Assembly: GCA_008933995.1 (NCBI GenBank)
Contig: WARS01000034.1
Coordinates: forward strand, 6,044,207-6,108,206
Reading direction: 5' to 3'
Origin: Datnioides undecimradiatus
Taxonomy: Eukaryota; Chordata; Actinopteri; Lobotiformes; Datnioididae
DNA length: 64,000 nucleotides
Shown here: positions 1-11,060 of the stretch, piece after piece
Numbering within the stretch: position 1 is the stretch's first letter
Layout of the letters: each line of letters begins with the position of its first letter
Position numbers and translations under genes: made by a program
The notes under the pieces: model-generated
What the model was told of the DNA's origin: nothing
Seen by the model: only the letters and a program-made list of their open reading frames with translations
Database searches by the model: none

Positions 1-2289
1 TGAATAAATAATAAATAATACAATTCAATGCTCATGCATAATTTTAAATTAAGTGTATAAGGGCACCCAAAGGTGACATTATGCAGACTATAAGACAATA
101 ACACAGTCAATTAAACTGGAAAACAACTTGTCAAACAACAATGTCTAATAAGAAGTGGTTTGGATGTGAAATGCAAATAACAGGCCTGTTCTAAACAGGC
201 ATGTTACATTTCTCCATAAAATAGGAGTAATACATTCTCAGTGAAGCCAAACACGTTCATTAATATGTGTTGTTAGGCTGCATTATCTTTTAATGTCGTC
301 TGGTTGTTAGGACTTGGAGAAAGAGGAGTGCTGAGTTGGGGTTATCAAAAGTGCGGGTAGTCCCTCGGGAAGGAAGCTGTAGCTTGCAAAGATGGACCAG
401 AGCAAACTTCAAACAGCTTGGTGAAGTTGTACTTTTACATCCCTACCCTCCACTCTGAGCTGAGCAGCTGCCACAGAATCCGGGAATCCGGGGATCATTC
501 TCCCTCTCCAGGATGGTTATCCACATTTGCAAGATGTGCAGAGGATCACCTCCATGGTTTGGTAACAGTGCTGTCACATTGGCGTAACTCCTACAGGTTT
601 GTCTGGAAGCATTTTGGTGGCTATGTGTGCTCTGTGTCTCTAACTTGCATGTTAGCATAAGCTTACCCACCCTGGACTTTCCTTCAAGAAGGGTTCCTTT
701 GTAGCCCTCTTCGCTCTCATGAGAGTCAATCACACGTATGATCTGTTGACTGGTGCAATGTTCTTGGTCATCCACTGCATCTTTGACCTTGATGCGGTCC
801 CCAGCCTGGGCAGTGCATTGAGTCCCCAGCTCCACTTCTCTGCTTCTTCTGTGAGGTTTCCATGGTGGCTGCTTTTGACCTGTGGAGAAGTTCAAGTTGT
901 GACCACATTAACCGCATGGTTCTGTCCAAATATTGTCATTGATATGTTAAAAACAATTGTGCTAATGATGATAGTTGCATAAGAACACACATGAAGTTGC
1001 ACACATATAGTTGATCATACAGTTTGTATATTGACCTTCAAAGGCCCATCACAGCAGCATTCTCTGAGACATATCATCGGTGGCCTGTGGAAAAGTAGAC
1101 CCTCTGTGCCCAACCAGTTACCGTGACACACATGAAAATAAACCGAGTTCAACAGAATGAGTCAGTGTGCCTCTGTGAGAGGGAGCGAGACTGAATGAGG
1201 AGGGCAATAAAAGAGAGAAAAAAAAGAAAAAGAATCTGCGAGTGTATTCCTGCCGTTACACACACTGTAAATCTTTCGCAGTCAGGACATATGGCTTTCA
1301 TATGTGCTTAGGGTGACTTTCTGAGATCTAATGACAATTTGCTTGGAAAAAAGCCCAAAGATCCTGCGCCAGAGCACTTGGATACACTTCGGACATTACG
1401 CAAACACCAAGGGAAGCCGAATGCCTGGAAAGTTAGAAGGTGAAATCCTCAACATCTGCAGATGCATCCTAGGCTGTGGTGTTCCGAGGCTGACGAGTCA
1501 GCAGAAGGTAAAGAGATTAGCTCACCATCCCCTCTGCCTCCAGACTGTTTTCAGTGAGAGAGGAAGTGCAAGGTGAGGCAGGATCCCTCAAGATTTATTC
1601 ACACACCCATGTCAATTCAGCTTTGGAGGGCCAAGGCAAAGATTGGGAATAAAGTACAGATATGAGCGCTTCCCTCAACTTTAAGTCATTACAGAGAAAA
1701 GGCAGCTTTACAGTCTGAGGAGAGGAAAAAGTAATTCATTGGAGGATGGAAAATCCTCTATGACCTCATCATGACCCCGGACGTATATTTCTACGTTAAC
1801 ACATGTCGGCTTTCACAACACAACTCGACTGATTTTCTGCCCTTCTCCTCGCTGAGATGGTTATGACCTCATGTGAGCCTGACCCACAGCAGATGACAGC
1901 GGGGGTGGATGATGTATGTCACTCAAAACGTATTTCTGGAAAAAACAACCTCCCAGCAGTTCATTTCACAACTCGCTCAAATGACTTATGGATGGTTTTC
2001 TAATTGGCCAAGAGGAAGCAGATGTAACCATAGACGGTATAGTGAGGCTAATGTATGAAATCATATTGCTACTAGCTTCTCATTAATCACTGCCATGGTT
2101 GTTACTTACCAAAGCTAGAGCTCTGAGAACTTGGGGGATAAGGGAAAGTTGCCTGGATCAGGTTAAAATGGGACACACACCTTTTTGTAACCAAAGTCAC
2201 TGAGGAGCATCCTGGGATTAACTTCCATACTGGGTGAATCCTAATTTACTCTAGTTCTACTTGAATGTAGAATGGTAGGCAGAGCCTTC
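1..2289. other. Intergenic, no supported gene
   Basis: AT-rich DNA with no recognised family. A 150-codon minus-strand frame (443-895) has no domain or splice signal I recognise and is noted only as a curiosity. Confidence 0.6.
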
Positions 2290-2460
2290 AGCTACCAAGT
2301 TCCTCTCCTGTTTGATAAAGCTTAGTAAAGCCTGGCTCAGGTGAGCTCAGCTGAGCCCTGAACCATCCCTTAGTTCTGCTGCTATAGGCCTAGACTGCTG
2401 GGAGACTTCCCGTGATGCACTGAGCTCATCTCTCCTCCTCTCCACCTCCAAGACTTTCAA
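2290..2460 (+). repeat. Abundant teleost repeat, 5' portion
   Basis: TTCCTCTCCTGTTTGATAAAGC, GCCTGGCTCAG, CTGCTGCTATAGGCCTAGAC and CTTCCCGTGATGCACTGAGC match a very common teleost interspersed repeat recalled from memory. The same part recurs at 33945-34205. Confidence 0.65.
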
Positions 2461-3864
2461 AATAAAACAGGAAATAACAGAACTAAAACCCCAAAACCAC
2501 AACATCTGAGATCATGACTGAACCATGACGTTGCCTCTGCAGCCTGCTCAAAGCACAAAATCTGCATCAGATCATCATAAAATCACCAAGACATGCAGCT
2601 ATACATGCCAAAATCATTTTTTTAAATACACATATTTATCATGCCTTAGTAGAAAACACTGAGTTTCATTTGCAAAATATGATCGAATTAACATTCATTG
2701 ATGGCTAAAAATCAGATTTACACTTAGAGCCCATACTGAAACTGACGTGTTAGGTACAATTGTGTCAGTCTGATGTTTCATAACCCCTTGCCGTCCTTGT
2801 AAATTGTTTACAGCTGTGATGACAATGTAATCGCTGCCCAGATTGTATCCACAGACAATATTTCTTTGAGTGAATGAAACTCTACATTTATGTACCATGT
2901 CGGGGTTACAGGGAGGTGGTCATCTGGCATGACGAACTGCTGCTGGACAATGGGCAGCTTTTACAGGGATCTTTCGCGACTGGCAGCCCAAAAGTTCCAT
3001 AAAGCTTTTTTTTTTATTGATCTAATTAAAGGATTTATTAGCATATTTTTGATTCATTAGTTACAACTTATAAATCCTGTAAAATGAGTGCTTTATTAAA
3101 AGGTGATGTAAAAATGAAATTATTATTTCATAAGCATAAAACGGTGCATTATACATTTATAGTACCAGATATTGCTAAAAGCCAATGTTCATCTGCAGAC
3201 CTTGTGTGGCAGCTTTAGAAGACGGTGACTGATGGCTGGTTATTCTAAAGCAGAATGATTGATTAATATGGCTGCATATAATAAACAAATGTCCATCAGC
3301 AGCTCTGAGGAAGCTCCTGGCAGCAATTCTCCACCCTCGTGTTTCTGTAGTTGTGTGTGCTAAGCTTTGTATTCTGCTGGTCTGCAGCCACCCATCATGG
3401 AATAAGCACCCCCACCCCCACCCCCGCCTGCTGTGCTGCAGCTGTGCCCAGACCCTACAGATGCCTCTTGTCGACTGGCTATTGGGCTGAAAAGAAGGAA
3501 GCAGTGTGCCTGCCATCATAAAGCAGTCACTAACACGCAGAGCCGCCTGGGATGGAGGAGCAGCAGGTCAGACCGGAGCCCCGTGACTGGCTGCCAGGTG
3601 TTGGCCAGCCTGGCTCGCTGTCATTAAACATACACAACAATTACAAGTATGTGAAAGGGTTCAGACACATAAACACACACATGTGTATGTAAAGCATGTA
3701 GAAGGAGTTTGGCACATAAATTACCCCCAAATGGGGACGAGGGAGAGGAATCAAGAGCATGTTTCAGGACTAAACAATATATATTCTTTCTCCTGTAGTT
3801 TTGTTCTCTTGCATCATGCTACCATGTTTCATTCTCTTGTATTTGTCTCTCTCTCATCCACCTA
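2461..3864. other. Intergenic between two parts of a repeat
   Basis: About 1.4 kb without a gene or identified transposon, apart from the C-run at 3409-3427. It separates two same-orientation portions of one repeat family, so part of it could be the middle of that element or a later insertion. Confidence 0.5.
3409..3427 (-). repeat. C-run tract, possible G-quadruplex on the minus strand
   Basis: Three runs of five C separated by single A bases, then GCC, so the minus strand has three G5 runs plus a G2. A two-tetrad quadruplex is possible. Confidence 0.4.
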
Positions 3865-4065
3865 GAGCCAGGCTCTGATCAAGGTTTCTGCCTGTTCAAA
3901 GGAAGTTTCTCATGCCACTGTTGCTAAGTGCTCGCTCACAGAGGGAACTGACAGCTCTCTGTACGTAATCAAAGGAGCACAGTCTAGACCTGCTCTGTAT
4001 GTAAAGTGGCCTTCAATAACTTCTCTCGTGATTTGGCGTCATACAAATCAAACTGAATTTAACTG
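3865..4065 (+). repeat. Same teleost repeat, 3' portion
   Basis: AGGTTTCTGCCTGTTCAAAGG, GCCACTGTTGCTAAGTGCTC, TCTAGACCTGCTCTGTATG and TCTCGTGATTTGGCGTCATA to CAAACTGAATTT follow the 3' end of this family, which normally ends in a run like AAATTGAATTGAAT. It lies about 1.4 kb after the 5' portion, in the same orientation. Confidence 0.65.
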
Positions 4066-4084
4066 CCACCAACGCTGATGACAT

Positions 4085-4230
4085 TCACATCAACCTGGGC
4101 TGGACTGAAGATGGTGAACATAACATTTGCATGGAAGCATTATAGTGAGCATGTTAGCATGATGATTAGCAATTAGCTCAAACAACCACTTTACCCAGGT
4201 ACAGCCTCTGAGAGCTGCTAGCTATAGCTA
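4085..4230. repeat. Teleost repeat with GTTAGCATG motifs
   Basis: AAGATGGTGAACATAACATT, GAGCATGTTAGCATGATGAT, TAGCAATTAGCTCAAA and a 3' part with GTACAGCCTCTGAG follow a common fish interspersed repeat built around GCTAACATGCTAACATG. A short related piece lies at 11217-11240. Confidence 0.45.
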
Positions 4231-4299
4231 AATGGTGTAGAGTCTGATTCAATGACAACAATGAAAGGTTCTAAAATTGTATGGGTCCTGACTTTAAGG

Positions 4300-7200
4300 C
4301 TCATCTGGCATAACTGACTATTCAGTTCAATACAAAATTTGATAGCTCAAGTAATACCAAATACTGCCCATAAACAGGTTATATAGGACACAACCTGCAT
4401 GTACCTGCAGAAGATAGATCCAGAGCCTCTATCGGTTGAATCCAAACACATGTGCTGTGGATGGTTCCACGTGTGGAGGTCCCACACTTCCCACTCTCGT
4501 AAGTGCAACAGATCAGCTGCGAATGACTCCTCTGTCTGGCATTTCCAGTACACAAAGATGAGGAAGGCAGCTGGATCATGAGAAAACTGGAGATGTTGTT
4601 CAGCCTGGACGTTTATGGGCGAGCAGGGCTGTTTGGTGGCCACCTGTTTTTGAGCAGGATACTGCAAGCATCCTGTAATGTTTAGTTGTCTCATTTCTGA
4701 AACATCTCATCCCAGTTGCTCTCGACAACTTGACAGAAATGGTTCAACAGTTGAATGTTCCCTTTGTGTCATGGAGAAGTCGTCCTTGTGACCAGACTAG
4801 AATCAGATCACAGAGATAAACCAGTCTGTTTGATGATGTTTCTGCTCTTCATGGTCCCCATGGAGCTATCAGTATCAGAGAGCATTATTTCACATTTAAG
4901 GCATGTCTGCTCATTTGGCAAATCCCCTCTCCACTGCGTGTCTCCCTCCCGGCAGCATCCACTCCCCTGGGCATGAGCCAGCCGCTGTGTTTCCTCAGCT
5001 GGGGACGGGGAATTCAGCCAGGCCTATTTGTCTCCATCAGCACAGAGATGTGTCTCCACAGAATAATGCTCAGCGATCCAGAACAGCTCATACAGCTCAG
5101 AGTTCGCAAAATAACACACATTGCAGAGCTGCTGGCTGTATTAAAGGTGGTGAAGAGTGCACAGTGTTTAGTTCAATTATAGCTGGAGTGAAGGATTGAG
5201 GGTTTGCTGAAAGGCGGTACTTTTGTGGGCAGGAGGCAGCGCCGTTGCATTGATGTTTCAGTTTGCCAATACTGGCCTTTTAAAGCAAAGTGGACATCAG
5301 CCAGCACAATGCTGTTATGGAGGTGATGATTAGACTTTCAGGAAGCAGTGCAAACACTGGCCAACTATATTAGTGAATAAAGGCATAGTAGTAGCTAATG
5401 AAGTCCACCGACTGATCCGGTTGGGTCAAAGACACAAATCCAGTCATTTCCAGTTGTTTCAGCAGAATGATCTGTTGATTCACACAACATGTGTTTCTGA
5501 GAAGATGTCCTTTCAGTCCAGGAATGCGTAGGAGGGCTTTTCTCCTCATCAAGGAGCATTTGACTCACCTGTGGTGTCATTAGCTTAAATGATCTCAATG
5601 CTGTTGCAGATGCTTTTTTTTTTTTTTTTTAGGATGGCAAGTAAAATCCTGGCAGATGCACTGAATTTTGCAACTTTTGTGGTGTTTTAGATGCAATTAC
5701 ATCATAAAATATGAAACACAGAGACATGCATTACAAAACATCAGTGCATTAGCATTGGTGTGTGTATCACAGCTCCTGGTGCCACTAATGCTAGAGCACC
5801 AACTGTAGATCTACAGATTTGTTGACTATATAATAAAAAATATAGAGAAGCATGAATATTTACCATATGATTGTGGGATGCAGACCTGTTGCTCTGGACG
5901 TGGAAGTGCAGGAAAACAATGATATTCACCACCCTTGGGCCCTACCATAAAAAAGACAGAAATACTGATATTGCTGGTGGCCTTCAAAGGTCCAAACAAT
6001 ATTCCTGCCAGCCAACAATGATTTCTAATGTTGGGGCAGAGGAACATCGTCCATCATCCACCTTGACAAATACCTTGGTGGTTCATGTCAACCACAGCAA
6101 AGGACAGTGTTTGATCCATGAATGGCTTGTGAAAAAAACGCAATGAGGATGTCACAAGGGGATGCAATGAGGATGTCTTTCTAAAGTGAAGAATTCAATG
6201 GTGTATACACAGCGTCTGGACTGAAGGATCTTCTCTTATCAAACTACATTGTTAACTATGTTGAGGACCCTCCACACTGTTTAAAAACAAGTACAACATG
6301 GTATTTAGCACAGAACTCCTATTTAATATTGATAATTGGGATTATGGGTACTTTCTGGCAAAGCTTAACTCAGCCAAAACACTGTTTAGTATGACAGGAA
6401 AACTGCATGGAGTCACTGTGATGGCTAGCTTGTCCCACACATGTGGAAACCATCCTGTCTGAATGATGATGTCATGCAGAGGTGTTTTGTTTTTTTCCCC
6501 TACCAGACTTCACAGTTTCATTGCCTAATTTCACATTCAACACTTAGCTGAGCACCATGCTACGTCCATGTTCGTTCAATTTGCAGCCCCATCACTCCAA
6601 ATTACTATACTGTCAATCTTCTCTTGAAACCCTGTATCTCAAACACAGCAACTTTTCAGGAGCAAGGAAGAACAGGCTTGGTTTCAACGTCTGACACTGG
6701 CTATTAGTTGATGGCCAATAAGCTTAAAATGATCTGCTTCATGTAAGAAGTAGGACTTAATTGGTTAAGTCCCTTAACCAATGAATAAACAGATCATCTT
6801 GGATGTTGACTCTTGTATATTTGGGAGGTTAAAGACAAAGAACTCAATATTGGGCATGGTTGCTGATTGCAAAAGTGAAATGCATTTAGTTTATCTTGAT
6901 TTAAGCCAGTTTTCATGCAGCTCAAAGGGGAAGATAGTGTTGATGTGCTGGAACAATGTCTGCTAAGTGCTCTCAGAGGCCGATAAAAGTCAGAGATTTC
7001 TCGATTTAATTCTTTCCTTAGTCCTCCATCCTGCTCCCTAGTCGCCCCTCCCCGCTAATGGAGGAACAGATCCGAAGAGAGGGAGTCACACCTGAGCAAC
7101 GAAAACTACCAGGAGCTGATGGAAACCATCTGTCCACACAGCATTTTGATGCATAACTGAATCCCAGGTTCCCCATTTGACAAGAGCGTGAGCGGCAGGA

Positions 7201-7924
7201 CCTCATTAGCAAAAGAGCAGGGCCTTTTGGGAGCAGAAAAACAAAGATCGACTTTATACCGAAAACAGCAAGACTGCCAATGAGATCCCAGAGTGCGAAA
7301 GAAAGGAAAGAGATGCTGTTAGGAGTGAAAAGCTGTAAAATCAACCTGACCTGTCTGAAGAGACTATACTGGGAGAGAGATGAGACAATGAAATCATTCT
7401 TACATACATACAACTCGTCCCAGCTGCTGGAAGGGTAAAGAGATCCATTTATTATAAGAGAAATACAAGTAATGATCAAAGGCAGGATGTTTAGACATTT
7501 GCACTGGACTTGGATCAAAAATCAGATTTTACTGTAATGTGTCACGGCCTTGCATGACCTGAAAATGAACAGTGTTGATAGAGGAAACAGAGACAGAAAC
7601 CCACTCCGGTGAAATCACACCACTAACTAACACAGGCCAGGCAAACATGCTCAGCTCAGGCCAAGAGGGAGTCTGTCTCTGACAATTTGTGTGATGATGG
7701 CAGACTGTTTGTGTTACCATCCCCTCGGGTAATCAGATGATGAAGGTGGGTTCATGCTGGGATGAGTTTTCTTTGCTCAGTGGAGGCAATACTGTCGGCC
7801 AAAGATGGGTAAATAAAACCTATACTGCTCAAGGCTAATCACTGCTTATATGATGCAATCAATTATTGTAAAGACACTATAAATCCAAGAATGTATTATT
7901 TTTATATTACTTTAATGTTGCTGT
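4300..7924. other. Intergenic, no supported gene
   Basis: No recognised gene. A poly(T) run lies near 5612-5632. Open frames up to 166 codons (7018-7518, minus) show no domain and read as chance. Confidence 0.6.
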
Positions 7925-8060
7925 AGTGACATAGTGGAGAATCTGCAGCAGTTCCACTTAGTTTAGCCTGTTTAGCCTCCTTTAGCTCTTTGTTTTGGTT
8001 TGATGGCCCACAGCTGAACCAGCTACCTGATTTTTATGGTTCTCTTAATGAAGCTTAATG
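7925..8060 (+). repeat. Dispersed repeat fragment
   Basis: GTTTAGCCTCCTTTAGCTCT then TTGTTTTGGTTTGATGGCCC recurs in diverged form at about 22120 (TTTTAGCCTCTTGTAGCTCG, TTGTTTTGGTC). The family is not identified. Confidence 0.45.
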
Positions 8061-8954
8061 TTTGCGGTGTCTACTGGGTGTGGCAAAAGAGCAACTGATT
8101 GCAAACGCGTTCACCATAAGACATTTATAAGGTGATGATAATGTCAGTAATGTGTTGGCAGCTGGTTTGCAGCCTCAAAGTGGCCCAAAAAGCCAAATAT
8201 TCAACAGTCTTAACTCATGCATATTGTGAAAATGTGTTTTGCCTGATAGATGCTGAGCTTGGCCTCCTACTGGGGCTGAGCTCAGTGGTAAACCCCATCT
8301 GAAAGAAACCTATGTTAAGCTCGCTGTAAAGATGAAATTATTCTTCACTCTATCACATTTCATGCTCTGCAAACTGAGACAGACATGGGAAACACATCCT
8401 ATTTGGACCAAAAGTAAAGATGATTCCAGGCTCTTCCCTTCTTCCCAGGTGAAACATAAAAGATTACAGAGGAAACATGCTTGCATAACTGCAAATGAAA
8501 AAAAATACTGACACAGGTAGTGCATCACGAAAAATATGGGATGCTCTGGGGGAGGCAGATGGGACAGCAAGCCTCTGAGTGCTGGGAGTTAAGTGGATGC
8601 ATCTCTGAAACAGAAACACATGGGTGCCTTGTGAGCAATGTAGCAGAGAAGGCTGGATGAGCATATGGGGAGGGGATCACTGGGACTGAAGCCAGACAGA
8701 CACATGGAGAGAGAAAGGAACAGGAAGAGGAGAAACACGCTCCAACAACTCAGCAACACCTGCTTCAGGTAGCGAATTCCACCAATGCAGATATGTCACG
8801 ATCAGGATCCCAGTCTTTAGACATGCAAGCAGAAGATCAGGTACCACAAGGTTGGGGTTTCACTTCCTATCAGGGTACACTGCCACGATAACTGAACTGG
8901 TGCACCTAACCTGCTGAGATCAACTCATATAAATTGTTTTTGACCTAAGTCCCG
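8061..8954. other. Intergenic, nothing recognised
   Basis: Unremarkable non-coding DNA leading into the 22-bp minisatellite. Confidence 0.6.
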
Positions 8955-9455
8955 GAGCCCAACACATCTGATCCTGGAATTCAACAAATCTGACTCTGGA
9001 ATTCAAGGCATCTGCCCCTGGAAATCAATGCATCTGATACCAATATCTAACACATGTGATCCTGGAACCCAACAAATCTGATCCCGGGGACCAATGCATC
9101 TTATTGTGGAATCTAACACATCTGATACTGGAGACCAATACATCTGATCCTGGATCGTGGATATCAATTTATTTGATCCCTGGAACCCATAAATCTGAGC
9201 ATGGAACCAAACACACTTGATATTGGAATCCAGCAATCTGATACTGGAATCTGACAAATCTGATCCTGGAATCTAGCCACATATGATCCCAGAACCAAAC
9301 ATTCAGATTCTGGAACCCAGCAATGTGATCTGAGAACCCATCACCTGTGATCCCGGAACCCAGTGATCTGATTCTGGAATTCAACACATCTGATCTTGGA
9401 ACCCAACAATTGGATTCTGGAATCCAACAAAACCTGATCCTGGAATCCATTAGAA
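8955..9455. repeat. Diverged 22-bp minisatellite
   Basis: About 22 copies of a unit close to TCTGATCCTGGAACCCAACAAA run for some 500 bp. Copies vary at many positions (GAATTC, GAACCC or GAATCC in the middle), with occasional short insertions. Several minus-strand frames stay open through the array and give fake proteins rich in SRIR and GSDVLD motifs. No coding function is suggested. Confidence 0.9.
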
Positions 9456-10004
9456 AATATTCTATTCTGTCTCTTTCTCCACACAGCACTTTCCACTGTA
9501 ACGCTTCTGTGCAGCTGCAGATTGGAGCACCATATCTCGATACAACATGTCCAGACACATACACAGAAAGGCAGACTGAGCCACATCTAAGTCCTCATTT
9601 ATGTCTGCACATCATCTGAGTGTATCAGTATGCACACACACACAGCTGTGATGATGGGATGACGGGAAACCAGACTTCCATGATAAAATGTCAACAGCAA
9701 CGTTTCAGTGATGTGTTCTTGATTTATAAGGGGGTCAGTGGAGGACTGGCAGGGGCATGGGTTTCTTTCCTGGACTTTTCACGAAGTAAATATCCAAACA
9801 CCCTCCCTGGCTGTGCGGTAGTTATTCTTTGCTTGCTGAATTAGGCCAACTGAAGCTCTGCACACTATCTAACACAGCCACAGAAATGCAGTTTTGTAAA
9901 GAAGACACATTAACCGTCAGGAATTAGGATGATTCATTGACTTGTGGTGGGCCAACTGAGCTAGGCATCAGTGTTTGGCTGTGTTCCTGGCCAGCAGGAT
10001 GATG

Positions 10005-10061
10005 AATCTCTGAATCTCTCTCTCTCTCCCTCTCTTCTCTCTCCTCTCTCTGTCTCTCGTC
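10005..10061 (+). repeat. TC-rich low-complexity tract
   Basis: Near-continuous CT/TC runs ending in CGTCTTACAG. It looks like a polypyrimidine tract and splice acceptor, but no exon can be supported after it. Confidence 0.8.
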
Positions 10062-10967
10062 TTACAGCCATCAGCCTGTGTTTAATGTTTCCTTCCACTG
10101 GTGCCAAGAAGATGTCTCCAATAGCACCGAATCCCACATTGCGCTCGACAGTGAAGCGTCCGCCGAACGCCAGGGCACCAGCGAGACACTTACTCTGCGT
10201 GTCAGTCAGGGAGGTCACAAGGCTAAGTGGGCTTAATGTGCAAACAAGCATGGCCGAACAGCTAAGTAGCATCCGGGGGGAGGAGGGGAAAGCTAATATG
10301 AAAAGCCATCAATGAAATAAAATGTTTCAAGGGATAACAGTGCACAGGAAGAAATGTCAGGCATACATTCAAAACACATGGGAGGTATTTGAGGGAAGCC
10401 TGGATGATTGAGCTCCTACTGGTGCCTTGAAAATGAGCTTTCTCCAGAGGTTTGATTTGATGTGCAAGAGAGAGAGTCGGGGAGAGAGAGAGAAAGGGAG
10501 AGACGGCAAGACTAGACGGTGTGCGAGAGGGAGTGTGTGCGCGACTTTGTCTCCAGTGGACTTTGGGACAGAGCAGAGAAACACTCAATCACATCCAGCT
10601 GTTGAGCTGTTGTGCTGATGGATGTTAAGCACCAGGCATATGCGTCCGTTTACCGAGAGACGGGTTCCAGTGCGACGCGCTCACAAAGAGACGGGCAGCA
10701 CACGAACACGAGGCCGGTCCTCTGCTCTTCTTTAGAATTTGGCAAAGCCCGACCCGTCGAGTCAGAAATACTGAGTAGCAATGGAAAAATCGAAAAATAC
10801 GCGTCTTTGTAAAAGTTTCTGTGCTCAATCAAACAAACAAAAAAAATGTGTTTGTCGGCACAGATGTGACGCCAAATGCGTCTAGTGACGTTGAGTCACG
10901 CTCACCATGACTTAATAAACTAATGGTTCGCAGACATTTTATTTACAGCGTGATGTAATGGTTCTGT

Positions 10968-11060
10968 CATTAAAGGCTTAGTTCACCCAAATATTAAAAA
11001 CATTTTTAGCAACTTCCAAAGTTGGTGATATTCAGGTGTTCATATTTATCCTAAATACAT
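10968..11060. repeat. Possible MITE-like fragment (TTAGTTCACCCAAA)
   Basis: TTAAAGGCTTAGTTCACCCA and AATATTAAAAACATTTTTAG resemble the terminus of a common fish short DNA transposon. No second end was found. Confidence 0.3.

Noticed and set aside
7018-7518. 166-codon minus-strand open frame with hydrophobic stretches
   Set aside because: No domain, no good start context and no splice partners. The composition looks like chance.
9169-9564. Repetitive 131-residue protein-like frame
   Set aside because: It is a translation of the 22-bp minisatellite.
10061-10230. Possible plus-strand exon after a strong polypyrimidine tract and CAG acceptor, reading HQPVFNVSFHWCQEDVSNST
   Set aside because: No acceptable donor follows before the stop, and no family is recognised. 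TC-rich microsatellites often mimic acceptors.
9971-10315. Protein-like overlapping frames on both strands (for example GALAFGGRFTVERNVGFGAIG on the minus strand)
   Set aside because: Both strands read open at once over the same GC-rich stretch, and neither matches a family I know.
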